From assembly GCF_023100945.1 (NCBI RefSeq), contig NZ_CP064689.1:5128001-5192000 (forward strand): DNA of 64,000 nucleotides. The letters are read 5' to 3'. Origin of the DNA: Bradyrhizobium sp. 200 (GTDB lineage: Bacteria > Pseudomonadota > Alphaproteobacteria > Rhizobiales > Xanthobacteraceae). Each line of letters begins with the position of its first letter. Within the stretch, counting starts at the first letter, position 1. Of this stretch, positions 10,668-17,721 are shown in pieces. The notes beneath the pieces are model-generated. The model had not been told where the DNA came from, did no database searches, and worked only from the letters and a program-made list of their open reading frames with translations. The translations under genes were made by a program, and so were the position numbers.

Positions 10668-11636
10668 TCAGCTCTGCCGATGCGCCTCCGCCATGGCGAC
10701 GATCACCTTGCGGGGTCCCTTGAACGGCGCGCGCGCATGCGCGGTGAGCATGTTGTCAAGCATGACGACGTCACCGGCCTGCCACGGAAAACTGACCTTG
10801 TGCGCCTCCAACACACTGCGCACGGTGGTCAGCGTCTCGTCGTCGATCGGCGATCCGTCGCCATAGAACACGTTGCGCGGCAAGTCGACCTCGTCGCCGA
10901 CGACATCGAGCAGGCTCTCACGCACCTCCGGCTCGAGATTCGAGACGTGAAACAAGTGAGCCTGGTTGAACCAGACCCAGTCGCCCGTTACCGAGTGACG
11001 GGCCGTGCCCTGGCAGATCTGGCGCGTACGCAGATCGCCGTCTTCCTTCCATTCGCAGTCGATGCCGTGCCGGGCACAATAGGCTTCAACCTCCGACCTG
11101 GAATCGGTGCCGAACACCTGCTGCCAGTCGACGTCGAGACCGTTGCCGTAGTTTCGTACATACATCACGCCTTTCTCGGCGAAACGCTCCCGAATTGCTG
11201 ACGGCATATCGCGATGGATCGCGCGGCTGTCGGCGATCGGTGTCTCCCCGCCCTCCTGCGCCGGTTGCATGCAGTAGAACCAGATCTTCATCGGCCAATC
11301 GCGGGTATAGGCCTGCTCGTTATGCAGCGGGATATGCTGGTGCGGCGGGTACTCGGTGGACGTATAGACTCCCGAAGTGACCTGCGAGCGCGGCGTCGAT
11401 CCAAACTCGTAGCTGAGCAGCGGATAGCCGAAATCCGCAGCGAAGGCCCGGAAGGCGTCGGGACCATCGAGAGAAAAGTCGCGAAACACGATGCCGCCGC
11501 AGTCGGTCAAATGACGGTCGATAGTGTCGCGCAGCATCGGCAACGCCGCGCCGAGGGGCTGCCCGAAATTGCCGGCCTTGAGCAACAACGGAAGGCTCTT
11601 GCCCTCAATAAGTGGCTGGACGGAGAATACGCTCAT
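10668..11636 (-). CDS. SyrP/TauD-like Fe(II)/2-oxoglutarate hydroxylase, probable Asp beta-hydroxylase
   Basis: 322 residues of the TauD / clavaminate-synthase-like superfamily. The metal-binding HxE motif is seen at H105-N-E107 (PLHNEQAY), and the distal His/Arg pair lies in TAHARAPFKGPRK near residues 300-311. These enzymes use Fe(II), O2 and 2-oxoglutarate. SyrP and siderophore homologues hydroxylate the beta carbon of Asp tethered to an NRPS carrier protein. The gene sits 61 bp upstream of the NRPS start and overlaps the end of the thioesterase gene by 32 bp, so all are probably one transcript. An aspartate-type adenylation pocket in the adjacent NRPS fits the substrate. Inferred role: creation of beta-hydroxyaspartate iron ligands. 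An arginine or asparagine hydroxylase of the same fold is the main alternative. Confidence 0.85.
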   Translation of the reverse strand: MSVFSVQPLIEGKSLPLLLKAGNFGQPLGAALPMLRDTIDRHLTDCGGIVFRDFSLDGPDAFRAFAADFGYPLLSYEFGSTPRSQVTSGVYTSTEYPPHQHIPLHNEQAYTRDWPMKIWFYCMQPAQEGGETPIADSRAIHRDMPSAIRERFAEKGVMYVRNYGNGLDVDWQQVFGTDSRSEVEAYCARHGIDCEWKEDGDLRTRQICQGTARHSVTGDWVWFNQAHLFHVSNLEPEVRESLLDVVGDEVDLPRNVFYGDGSPIDDETLTTVRSVLEAHKVSFPWQAGDVVMLDNMLTAHARAPFKGPRKVIVAMAEAHRQS

Positions 11637-12360
11637 GATCCTCGCTCCGATGCGAACCGATCGATCGCCCCGATTGCCGGGCCAGGGCCGAGCCGATCAG
11701 GTCGAGCAGCTCGGCTTGCTGCGTGTGAATGAAGAAGTGATGTCCTGGCAGCATGTCGAGCGAAAGTTCCGCCGAGGTCTCCCGTCGCCAGGCTTGCAGC
11801 GATTCGCGGCTGGTCTCGTCGTCGACGCCGCCGAAGACGTGGACGGGACACGGCAGCGGGCGCCGTGGCCGATAGGTATAGGCGCCACACATCAGGAAAT
11901 CGGCGCGGAGCACCGGCAATGCCGATCGCATCAGTTCCGTATTCGACAGTGCTTCGTCCGGCGTGCCCTGAAGATTGCGCAGTTCCTCCAGCAATGCATC
12001 GTCGCTCAACGGCAGGCGCCATTTGCTGCCATCGCGAACGGCCGGCGCCTCAGCGCCTGACGCAAAGAGAATCGCCGGTGCGGGCGCGCCGCGATCCAGC
12101 AGGCTATGGGCAACCTCAAACGCAATCAGCGCGCCGAGGCTGTGTCCAAACAGCGCATAACGGCCATCAAGCCGGGCGTGAATCTCCGCAGCAAGCTGTG
12201 AAGCAAGTTCTCCGGGATCGGTCGCCAGCGGCTCGTCCATGCGCGCGCCACGCCCGGGCCATTCTACCGACCGGACATCGATCCACGACGGCAGAAGCCT
12301 GCGCCACCGCGCATAGAACATGGCGCTGCCGCCGGAGTAAGGCAGACAAAGAAGCCGCAT
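11605..12360 (-). CDS. Type II thioesterase
   Basis: 251-residue alpha/beta hydrolase of the GrsT/TesA type. Seen: the N-terminal LLCLPYSGGSAMFYARW, typical of type II thioesterases; the nucleophile elbow GHSLGA with Ser ~74; the acid-containing region FGGVDDETS; and the terminal His in PGHHFF. Such enzymes clear misprimed acyl groups from NRPS carrier proteins by hydrolysing the phosphopantetheine thioester. The gene lies between the MbtH-like gene (21 bp away) and the hydroxylase, whose start it overlaps. The C-terminal ~20 residues after the catalytic His region are low-complexity and coincide with that overlap. A single-turnover release role is possible, but the terminal module of the assembly line is not in view. 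Confidence 0.92.
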   Translation of the reverse strand: MRLLCLPYSGGSAMFYARWRRLLPSWIDVRSVEWPGRGARMDEPLATDPGELASQLAAEIHARLDGRYALFGHSLGALIAFEVAHSLLDRGAPAPAILFASGAEAPAVRDGSKWRLPLSDDALLEELRNLQGTPDEALSNTELMRSALPVLRADFLMCGAYTYRPRRPLPCPVHVFGGVDDETSRESLQAWRRETSAELSLDMLPGHHFFIHTQQAELLDLIGSALARQSGRSIGSHRSEDHERILRPATY

Positions 12361-12381
12361 CGGAAGACAAGGCTCCGTTCG

Positions 12382-12612
12382 CTAGGCCGATTTCTGCGGA
12401 GAAGCCGTCTCGTCCATGAATTTGCGCAGCGTCAGCGGGCGCATGTCGGTCCACACCTGTTCGATGTGATCCAGGCACTCCTTCTTGCTGCCGGTCTTGC
12501 CGACCGCTTTCCAGCCGTTCGGAATCTCCTTGAACGTTGGCCAGATGGAGTATTGCTCTTCGTGATTGATAACGACGGTGAAGGTGATGTCGTCTCTGTC
12601 GAACACCATCAT
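12382..12612 (-). CDS. MbtH-like NRPS chaperone
   Basis: 76 residues, the usual size for the family. Seen: the family signature around [35 protein letters not shown]. MbtH-like proteins bind adenylation domains and are often required for their solubility and activity. It is the first gene of the siderophore operon, 21 bp ahead of the thioesterase. Two adjacent ATG codons (ending at 12612 and 12609) are both possible starts; a purine-rich AAAGGGA lies upstream. It probably serves the A domains of the adjacent NRPS and its truncated partner. Confidence 0.95.
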   Translation of the reverse strand: MMVFDRDDITFTVVINHEEQYSIWPTFKEIPNGWKAVGKTGSKKECLDHIEQVWTDMRPLTLRKFMDETASPQKSA

Positions 12613-12930
12613 TGGTTCGGTCCCTTTCAGAAAACGAAAGCAATGGCGTTTGACTAGGTCAGAAGCAAATGAGGGTCAAAGCAATATCGGTGACGAAGTT
12701 TTTAATAGCTCCAAGGTGGCGATAGCGTGACACGATGCAACCTCCGCGCTTGCAGGCAACGCGCATGACAAGTCACTGATTTGCAAGACGATACGCAGTT
12801 TCGTGCAATTCTAGTTTGTGAGATCGGAACAATTTTCGAGATTCGAAAATCGCACATCACTGTTCGGAGAATCTTTTCATCGCATTGTCATTAATTTCGA
12901 TAAGTAAACTTTTGCAGACAACGCCCATCA
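12613..12930. other. Intergenic region upstream of the siderophore operon
   Basis: About 320 bp with no credible gene. It must hold the promoter of the minus-strand mbtH-like / thioesterase / hydroxylase / NRPS operon. On the minus strand TTGACC followed 17 bp later by TAGTCA, ending about 30 bp before the start codon, is the best sigma-70-like candidate but a poor match. I did not find a clean palindromic Irr box here, unlike upstream of the TonB receptor. Confidence 0.4.
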
Positions 12931-12963
12931 AAGAAAAACCGCCGCGGACGAGATCCGCGGCGG
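12931..12963 (-). terminator. Rho-independent terminator of the TonB receptor gene
   Basis: A perfect 10 bp stem pairs 12939-12948 (CCGCCGCGGA) with 12954-12963, with loop CGAGA. Read on the minus strand it is followed by GGTTTTTCTT, giving a run of five T. It begins 33 bp past the receptor's stop codon and separates it from the downstream siderophore operon, implying that the receptor and the NRPS operon are separate transcripts. Confidence 0.85.
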
Positions 12964-12995
12964 CGCATATTGCAAGCGATGAGAACGGCGAGCGT

Positions 12996-15368
12996 TCAGA
13001 AGTTGAAGGTCGTCGACAGGAGATAGGTGCGCGGGGCGGCAAGCGTGATCACACCGCTGTAAGCCGAAGCCCAATAAGCATTGTTGGCGACGTTCTCGAT
13101 ATTGGCACGGATCACGATCGGCTTGCCGTTCCACGGCGATGTGAAGGTGTATCGCGCGCCAAGATCGACCCTCGTCCATTCCGGGAGCGTCATCGTGTTC
13201 GCCAAGTCGACATATTGCGAACTGGTGTAAATGACCCTTCCGCTAAACGTCAGGCCGCTCACGAACGGGCTATCCCATTCCGCGCCGATATTGGCCGTGA
13301 CAGCGGGAACGCCGACCGCCTTGCGGCCGTTGGTGTTAGTCCCGTTGGCCGCTATGGCGGTGTCGATCTGCCTGCCGTCGATCAACGCGACGCCGCCAAG
13401 CAGGCGAAACTCGGGCGTAACCTCTCCGAAAACGTTGATTTCGGCTCCGCGGTTGCGCTGCCTGCCGTTCTGCACCTGGATCGTACCCCCCAACGTGACG
13501 ACCTGCCGCTGCTCGATCTCGAACAGGCTCATCGTCGTGGTGATGCGGCCCGCATCGATCTTCACGCCTGCCTCGGTCTGCTTGGTCTTACTGGCGGGGA
13601 TCAGCGTGCCCCTGTTGGTAAACTGGGGGCCGACGATGAACGGGGTCTGAAGTCCTTCGATATAGTTGGCGTAGAGCGAAATGTTCTCGACCGGCTTCAC
13701 GAGAAGAGCATAGGCCGGCGTCCACACGGCCGAATCTGAGAACGGCCTGCTGTTGGCGGGCGCCCGAATGTCCGTGAGGCCGGCTCCGGCGACCTGATAA
13801 CGCGCGCCGATTGTGAACTGAACGCGCTTGTTCAACACTGACATCGTATCAGAGACGCCGGCACTTTCGAGATTCACGTGGGTGAGCTGGTATTGCGCGA
13901 GCGTGTTGAAGTTCGGCTGCGCGAGATTCGTTGGTTCGTTGTAGAGATTCCAGTAAAGTACACTCTGTCCCAACGGCGGCGCGGGCGGAGTCACGACCCG
14001 CTGATTATAAGTTCGATCGTTGATTGAATAATTGACATTCAGCGCGTGATTGACCGGCCCGGTATCCACGATCGCACGCACGCCGGCTTCGCCGGCCAGC
14101 GTTTCGAACCTCTCGCTTCCAGCAATCGGGTTCGACCGCAGGCCGCCGAGCTGGAATACGCCGGGAGGCGACGTATTGGCGCCTGGCGCAGTGTTGCTGA
14201 GGATGGGCGACGGATACTTGTAGTTGATGTTGCTGTCATGATAGCCGAACGCCGCATAGGCGGTCACCCAGTCGTTAATATCCACTTCGCTCCGGACGGT
14301 CGAGAAGAAGTCCGTCGGCTGATAATACGCCCACGGCACCTGAAAATTTGTTCCGGCCTTCGGTGGCGGTGGGATGATGTTGGAGCCAACCGTAAAGAAG
14401 CGAAGCGGCGGCGTCAGGTTATCGGCTTGATATCCGAGGTCCACATCCACTCGCGCGTTCTCGCCACGGTAATCAAGGCCGAGGTGAACGTTTCCGAATT
14501 CGTCGGTCTGGCGATTCCAGGGTGTGCTGCCGTTCGAATAGGTGCTGTTGAGTCGAACACCCCACTCCTTTCGCTCGCCATAGCGTCGGCTGACATCGAT
14601 ATGCTGGCCAAATTGAGATCGGGAAACATAGGTCCCGGTCAGCCGCGTAATGTCAACGTCCGGAGCATGCTTGGTGATCAGATTGACTGTGCCGCCAACG
14701 GCACCACCGGCCGAGCTGCCGCCCTGACCGCCAACGGTCATGCCATTGAGCAGAGCACTGGGTCCCTTGAGAACCTCGACCCGCTCAATGAAGTTCGCGC
14801 CGGTCGAGTAATACGGCGCGATCCCGGCAAGGCCGTTCAGGAAATAATCGCCACTGTCATAATAGAAGCCACGGATAAACAGACTGTCGGCGCCGCCGCC
14901 CGCCGCCTGGATGACCCGGACCGATGGATCGTTCATCAGGACATCGCGGATCGTGCGCGCCTGCTGATTTGCGATGAGCTCGGCTGTGTAGTTGGTCTGG
15001 TTGAAGGGTGTATTCATCACGCCGCGGTTGCCCAGAAGTCCGAGGCTCCCGCCTGTCGCCACTTGTCCACCCGCATAGGGAGCCGGAGGCGCACCGAGAG
15101 TTCCGGTCGAAGGCACCACATACGGAACGGGTTCGACTCGGCGAGGCGCCGGCGCAGCGACGCGCCGTTGCACGCGCGACGAAGAAGTCTGCGATCTCCG
15201 GGCTGCGGGCCGCGCTCGCTGCTGGGTTGGGGCATCCACCGTCACGGGCGGCAGGTTCTGTGCAAACGCTTTCTGACCGCTGGCAAAATCCAGAGAGAGT
15301 GCGAGATAACTCACGGCTCCCAGCGAAACTACGCGCACAACATTTCTGGCCGTGACTTGATACGTCAT
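12996..15368 (-). CDS. TonB-dependent siderophore receptor
   Basis: 790 residues from the chosen start, whose upstream TGGGGTGGAAGT supplies a ribosome binding site; an in-frame start 34 codons earlier lacks one. Seen: a signal peptide ending near KAFAQ; a TonB-box-like PPVTVDAP; a Pro/Arg-rich linker (~residues 40-85); a plug domain (ARTIRDVLMNDPSVRV, VEVLKGPSALLNG, GGTVNLITK); a 22-strand-type barrel; and a C-terminal STTFNF ending in Phe, as required for outer-membrane insertion. It is of the FhuE/FpvA-like siderophore receptor class. Role: TonB-energised uptake of a ferric siderophore across the outer membrane. Its place immediately upstream of the siderophore operon on the same strand and the iron-control-like boxes ahead of it suggest it takes up the cognate ferric lipopeptide. 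No FecI/FecR-type regulators are present. Confidence 0.95.
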   Translation of the reverse strand: MTYQVTARNVVRVVSLGAVSYLALSLDFASGQKAFAQNLPPVTVDAPTQQRARPAARRSQTSSSRVQRRVAAPAPRRVEPVPYVVPSTGTLGAPPAPYAGGQVATGGSLGLLGNRGVMNTPFNQTNYTAELIANQQARTIRDVLMNDPSVRVIQAAGGGADSLFIRGFYYDSGDYFLNGLAGIAPYYSTGANFIERVEVLKGPSALLNGMTVGGQGGSSAGGAVGGTVNLITKHAPDVDITRLTGTYVSRSQFGQHIDVSRRYGERKEWGVRLNSTYSNGSTPWNRQTDEFGNVHLGLDYRGENARVDVDLGYQADNLTPPLRFFTVGSNIIPPPPKAGTNFQVPWAYYQPTDFFSTVRSEVDINDWVTAYAAFGYHDSNINYKYPSPILSNTAPGANTSPPGVFQLGGLRSNPIAGSERFETLAGEAGVRAIVDTGPVNHALNVNYSINDRTYNQRVVTPPAPPLGQSVLYWNLYNEPTNLAQPNFNTLAQYQLTHVNLESAGVSDTMSVLNKRVQFTIGARYQVAGAGLTDIRAPANSRPFSDSAVWTPAYALLVKPVENISLYANYIEGLQTPFIVGPQFTNRGTLIPASKTKQTEAGVKIDAGRITTTMSLFEIEQRQVVTLGGTIQVQNGRQRNRGAEINVFGEVTPEFRLLGGVALIDGRQIDTAIAANGTNTNGRKAVGVPAVTANIGAEWDSPFVSGLTFSGRVIYTSSQYVDLANTMTLPEWTRVDLGARYTFTSPWNGKPIVIRANIENVANNAYWASAYSGVITLAAPRTYLLSTTFNF

Positions 15369-15735
15369 ACTTCCACCCCAAAAGCCCACAAGCAGATCCC
15401 GTGCTCGTTCTAACTTCGCGAGTGGAAACGGCGAGTAGAAGCCGTCTAAGGTGGTGGTATGTGCACACAACAGATCGCGTCAGTTGCGATCACGCAACAC
15501 TCGACTTTCTAATCGTTCTAAATTCTCGCGCCAGACTTTAGAACATTCTAAATTTGTAAGTTGCGCGCGAACTCAAATGAAGCGATCGACAGGACGTGAC
15601 GCGTTTTGTTTCCTGCAGGCTCGCAACATCGGGAAGATGATTCGCGGGACCGATCCGACCGGCTCTCGAAAGGTCGCTCAATGGCGGGACGTTTCGTTAT
15701 CGAGCGATCAGCCTGATGTCCTGTTGCCCGCCATC
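15369..15735. other. Upstream region of the TonB receptor
   Basis: 367 bp without a credible gene, between the receptor start and the end of the M20 amidohydrolase gene. It holds the receptor's ribosome binding site and the TTCTAA-rich candidate Irr boxes annotated separately. A further half site, GTTCTAAC, lies around 15408. Frames crossing it are short and lack family similarity. Confidence 0.6.
15507..15552. promoter_or_regulatory. Candidate iron control elements (Irr boxes)
   Basis: Positions 15537-15552 read TTTAGAACATTCTAAA, a 16 bp inverted repeat with 7 bp arms TTTAGAA/TTCTAAA. A second, direct-repeat-like copy, TTCTAATCGTTCTAAAT, spans 15507-15523. This matches what I recall of the iron control element bound by Irr in Bradyrhizobium and other alphaproteobacteria. 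It lies 139-184 bp upstream of the TonB receptor start, so it probably links the receptor to iron or haem status. No promoter consensus is obvious beside it. Confidence 0.65.
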
Positions 15736-16884
15736 TCAACCAAGCAGATTGCGCAGCGCGCGGGTGAAGATTCGCGAGCCGATTTCGATCAATTCGTCTG
15801 GAAAATCATAATCCGGCGCATGCAGGCCGGGGTGCCGGGTGCCCGCCCCCAGGAAAAACATTGCGGCCTTTGACTGGTAGTTGAACCGTCCAAAATCCTC
15901 CGACCCGCGCAGCGGCAATCCTTGTCCGGAATACTGCACGCTTTCCGCGTCCAGCGCGTTCCTGAGGTGGCCGACGGCCTCCGCGTCATTCATGCAATGA
16001 TTGAACACATCGCGATAAGTAATCTCAGCCTTCAGTCCTTCACTTTCTGCCACGCTCTGGACCAGACCTTCCGCCTCCGAGCGAAGGGCCTCCATCTTCG
16101 AATCAGTCAGCGTCCTGAGCGTCAGCCAAAGCTCGGCATGGCCGGGCGAGATGCCGAACGCGGGTTCTCCCAGCCTTGCATGGGTGACCGTGATCATCGA
16201 GAACCCTTCGTCGAGCGCCCCGCCACGTCCAAGCGCGTTGATCTCGCCCAACAGTCTAGCGATGGCCGCTCGCGGTGAAACACCGAGCTCGGGGCTCGAC
16301 GCATGCGCGGTGCGTCCGGTCAAGGTGATCTGCATCCCGCGCGAGGCGCAATTGACCAGGCCTTCGGCGATCGCAACCTGCCCGAGCGGAAGTCCGGGCA
16401 GATTGTGCAGCGAGAAAACAAAGTCGGGCCGCACCTGCTCAAATCTCTTGTCGGCGAGCACGGCAGCCGCGCCGGATCCGTCTTCCTCAGCCGGCTGGAA
16501 TAGCAACACGGCCCGGCCGCGACGCGGACGCTGTCGGCTCAAGCCGCGCGCCACCGCTGCCAGAATAGTCATGTGACCGTCGTGGCCGCAAAGATGCGCT
16601 TTTCCGGGCAGCAATGAGCGATACGGCAGTTCCGAGATTTCCTGAATCGGTAATCCGTCCAACTCGGCCCGAAGCATGATCGTCGGACCAGGATTGTCGC
16701 TCTCATAGATCCCGAGAACGCCGTGCCCACCCAGTCCCGTGACAACCTTATCGGCGCCGGTGGCTCCAAGAACCGCCTGCACCGCCTGCGCAGTCTTCTC
16801 TTCCTGCCCGGATAGCTCGGGCTTGCTGTGCAGGTCATGCCGCCACAGGATAAGTTCAGACAGTTCGTGCTCGGCCAGGAACAT
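15736..16884 (-). CDS. M20 family amidohydrolase (hippurate hydrolase / N-acyl amino acid hydrolase type)
   Basis: 382 residues, the usual length of M20D zinc amidohydrolases. Seen: LILWRHDLHSKPELSGQE at the N-terminus, the metal-site segments LRAELDGLPI and CGHDGHM, FQPAEEDGSGA in the catalytic domain, and TGRTAHAS in the lid domain. The family hydrolyses N-acyl amino acids, hippurate, or N-acetyl-diaminopimelate-like substrates in the cytosol. The usual RADMDALP motif appears here as RAELDGLP. It is a single minus-strand gene between the siderophore receptor and the alpha-CTD-like gene. A TTCTAA/TTAGAA inverted repeat 160-180 bp upstream raises the possibility of iron control, and deacylation of an acyl-siderophore would be a conceivable role, but that is speculation; an ordinary catabolic amidohydrolase is as likely. 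Confidence 0.88.
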   Translation of the reverse strand: MFLAEHELSELILWRHDLHSKPELSGQEEKTAQAVQAVLGATGADKVVTGLGGHGVLGIYESDNPGPTIMLRAELDGLPIQEISELPYRSLLPGKAHLCGHDGHMTILAAVARGLSRQRPRRGRAVLLFQPAEEDGSGAAAVLADKRFEQVRPDFVFSLHNLPGLPLGQVAIAEGLVNCASRGMQITLTGRTAHASSPELGVSPRAAIARLLGEINALGRGGALDEGFSMITVTHARLGEPAFGISPGHAELWLTLRTLTDSKMEALRSEAEGLVQSVAESEGLKAEITYRDVFNHCMNDAEAVGHLRNALDAESVQYSGQGLPLRGSEDFGRFNYQSKAAMFFLGAGTRHPGLHAPDYDFPDELIEIGSRIFTRALRNLLG

Positions 16885-16910
16885 GTTTTACCCATAACGC
16901 TCAAGTCAAT

Positions 16911-16929
16911 ATGCCCGGTAACTGGGCAT
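16911..16929. promoter_or_regulatory. Inverted repeat upstream of the amidohydrolase
   Basis: ATGCCC at 16911-16916 and GGGCAT at 16924-16929 form a perfect 6 bp inverted repeat with a 7 bp centre, 27 bp ahead of the amidohydrolase start codon. The position suits an operator or a leader hairpin. No regulator is assigned. Confidence 0.35.
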
Positions 16930-17043
16930 TGATGATGACACTACATTAAGAACGGGAATGAGTCGTGAGGACGGGAGCCTGACCCCTCGTCACGCGTAGA
17001 GCGGATGCATCGGGCCGTCGATTTTGAATTGATCAAAATTTGC

Positions 17044-17063
17044 GTTCTAATCAAGTTTAGAAC
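17044..17063. promoter_or_regulatory. TTCTAA/TTAGAA inverted repeat, possible Irr-type site
   Basis: GTTCTAA (17044-17050) and TTAGAAC (17057-17063) form a 7 bp inverted repeat with a 6 bp centre. The half sites equal those of the candidate iron control elements upstream of the TonB receptor but are in the opposite arrangement (converging rather than TTAGAA..TTCTAA), so binding by Irr is uncertain. It sits between the amidohydrolase and the alpha-CTD-like gene. Confidence 0.3.
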
Positions 17064-17298
17064 AGCTTGAATGAATCGTCGGAAGGAATTCAAGCAACTC
17101 GCCCGTCCTGCTTGAAAGCCTTGTCATTGGAACGACAAGCCGAACGAGCCTTCATCATTAGAAGCGTTCCAAAGCGTCCCTCAGCACACGCGCAGGTATA
17201 AGCCGTCGTAATTTGACGCCGTCGCGGTTTTTTGCGAGGCAGACTTAGAAGCGATCCAGTTCAGCCCGTCCACGGTGTTGAAGGTAAGTCTGTCTCAT

Positions 17299-17667
17299 AT
17301 GGCCAAGATCAGAAGCATAGCCGCAAAGCCTGAAACAGTTTTGCCGGCTCGGATCATTCAGTTGACCGCCAACGCCCCCTACGCACCATTGGTTGTACGG
17401 TGCGCTGCCGACCGGGCTGAATTCTTGCCCGAAATACTATCGTTGCACACGAAGCGGGAGCTTTCGGAAATGCCTGGGCTTGGGAAAGCATCGATCGCAA
17501 CGATCGAGGCCTGGCTGGCTCAGCGCGGGCGCAGGCTGCGAATGCCCGGCGAAAGCCTCGATGCCGTCATTTGCCATTTCGGCGCCCGACGCAAGCACGC
17601 CGACGAGCACAAGCTCGAGGCACGCCTTCAATCTACCCCCGTCAACATCAGCGATCACCGGCCGTGA
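17299..17667 (+). CDS. Small protein resembling the RNA polymerase alpha C-terminal domain
   Basis: 122 residues from the ATG at 17299 (an in-frame GTG lies at 17275; neither has a clear ribosome binding site). The central segment, roughly residues 40-85, reads like the alpha-CTD: ILSLHTKRELSEMPGLGKAS then IATIEAWLAQRGRRLRM follows the pattern of the alpha-CTD region ending [28 protein letters not shown]. This includes the non-specific helix-hairpin-helix-like GLGKAS turn. No alpha N-terminal domain is present, so it cannot assemble into core polymerase in the usual way. It might bind DNA or partner with activators, or be a domain-only protein of unknown role. It is the only plus-strand gene between the siderophore and amide loci. 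Confidence 0.6.
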   Translation: MAKIRSIAAKPETVLPARIIQLTANAPYAPLVVRCAADRAEFLPEILSLHTKRELSEMPGLGKASIATIEAWLAQRGRRLRMPGESLDAVICHFGARRKHADEHKLEARLQSTPVNISDHRP

Positions 17668-17721
17668 ATATGACTGCTCTTCCGGAATAATAGGCCAGGC
17701 ACTGTGGCCGCAGCCAGCGCG

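Larger units (their letters stand above)
16885..17298. other. Intergenic region between M20 amidohydrolase and alpha-CTD-like gene
   Basis: About 410 bp without a convincing gene, divergent between a minus-strand and a plus-strand gene. It contains an ATGCCC/GGGCAT inverted repeat close to the amidohydrolase start (16911-16929) and a GTTCTAA/TTAGAAC inverted repeat (17044-17063), both annotated separately. The rest looks like ordinary spacer. Confidence 0.5.

Noticed and set aside
14046..15413. 455-codon plus-strand frame antisense to the TonB receptor
   Set aside because: Composition typical of antisense frames; the receptor on the other strand has signal peptide, plug and barrel motifs.
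17437..17658. 73-codon minus-strand frame opposite the alpha-CTD-like gene
   Set aside because: The plus-strand frame carries the alpha-CTD-like pattern, the minus-strand frame shows none.
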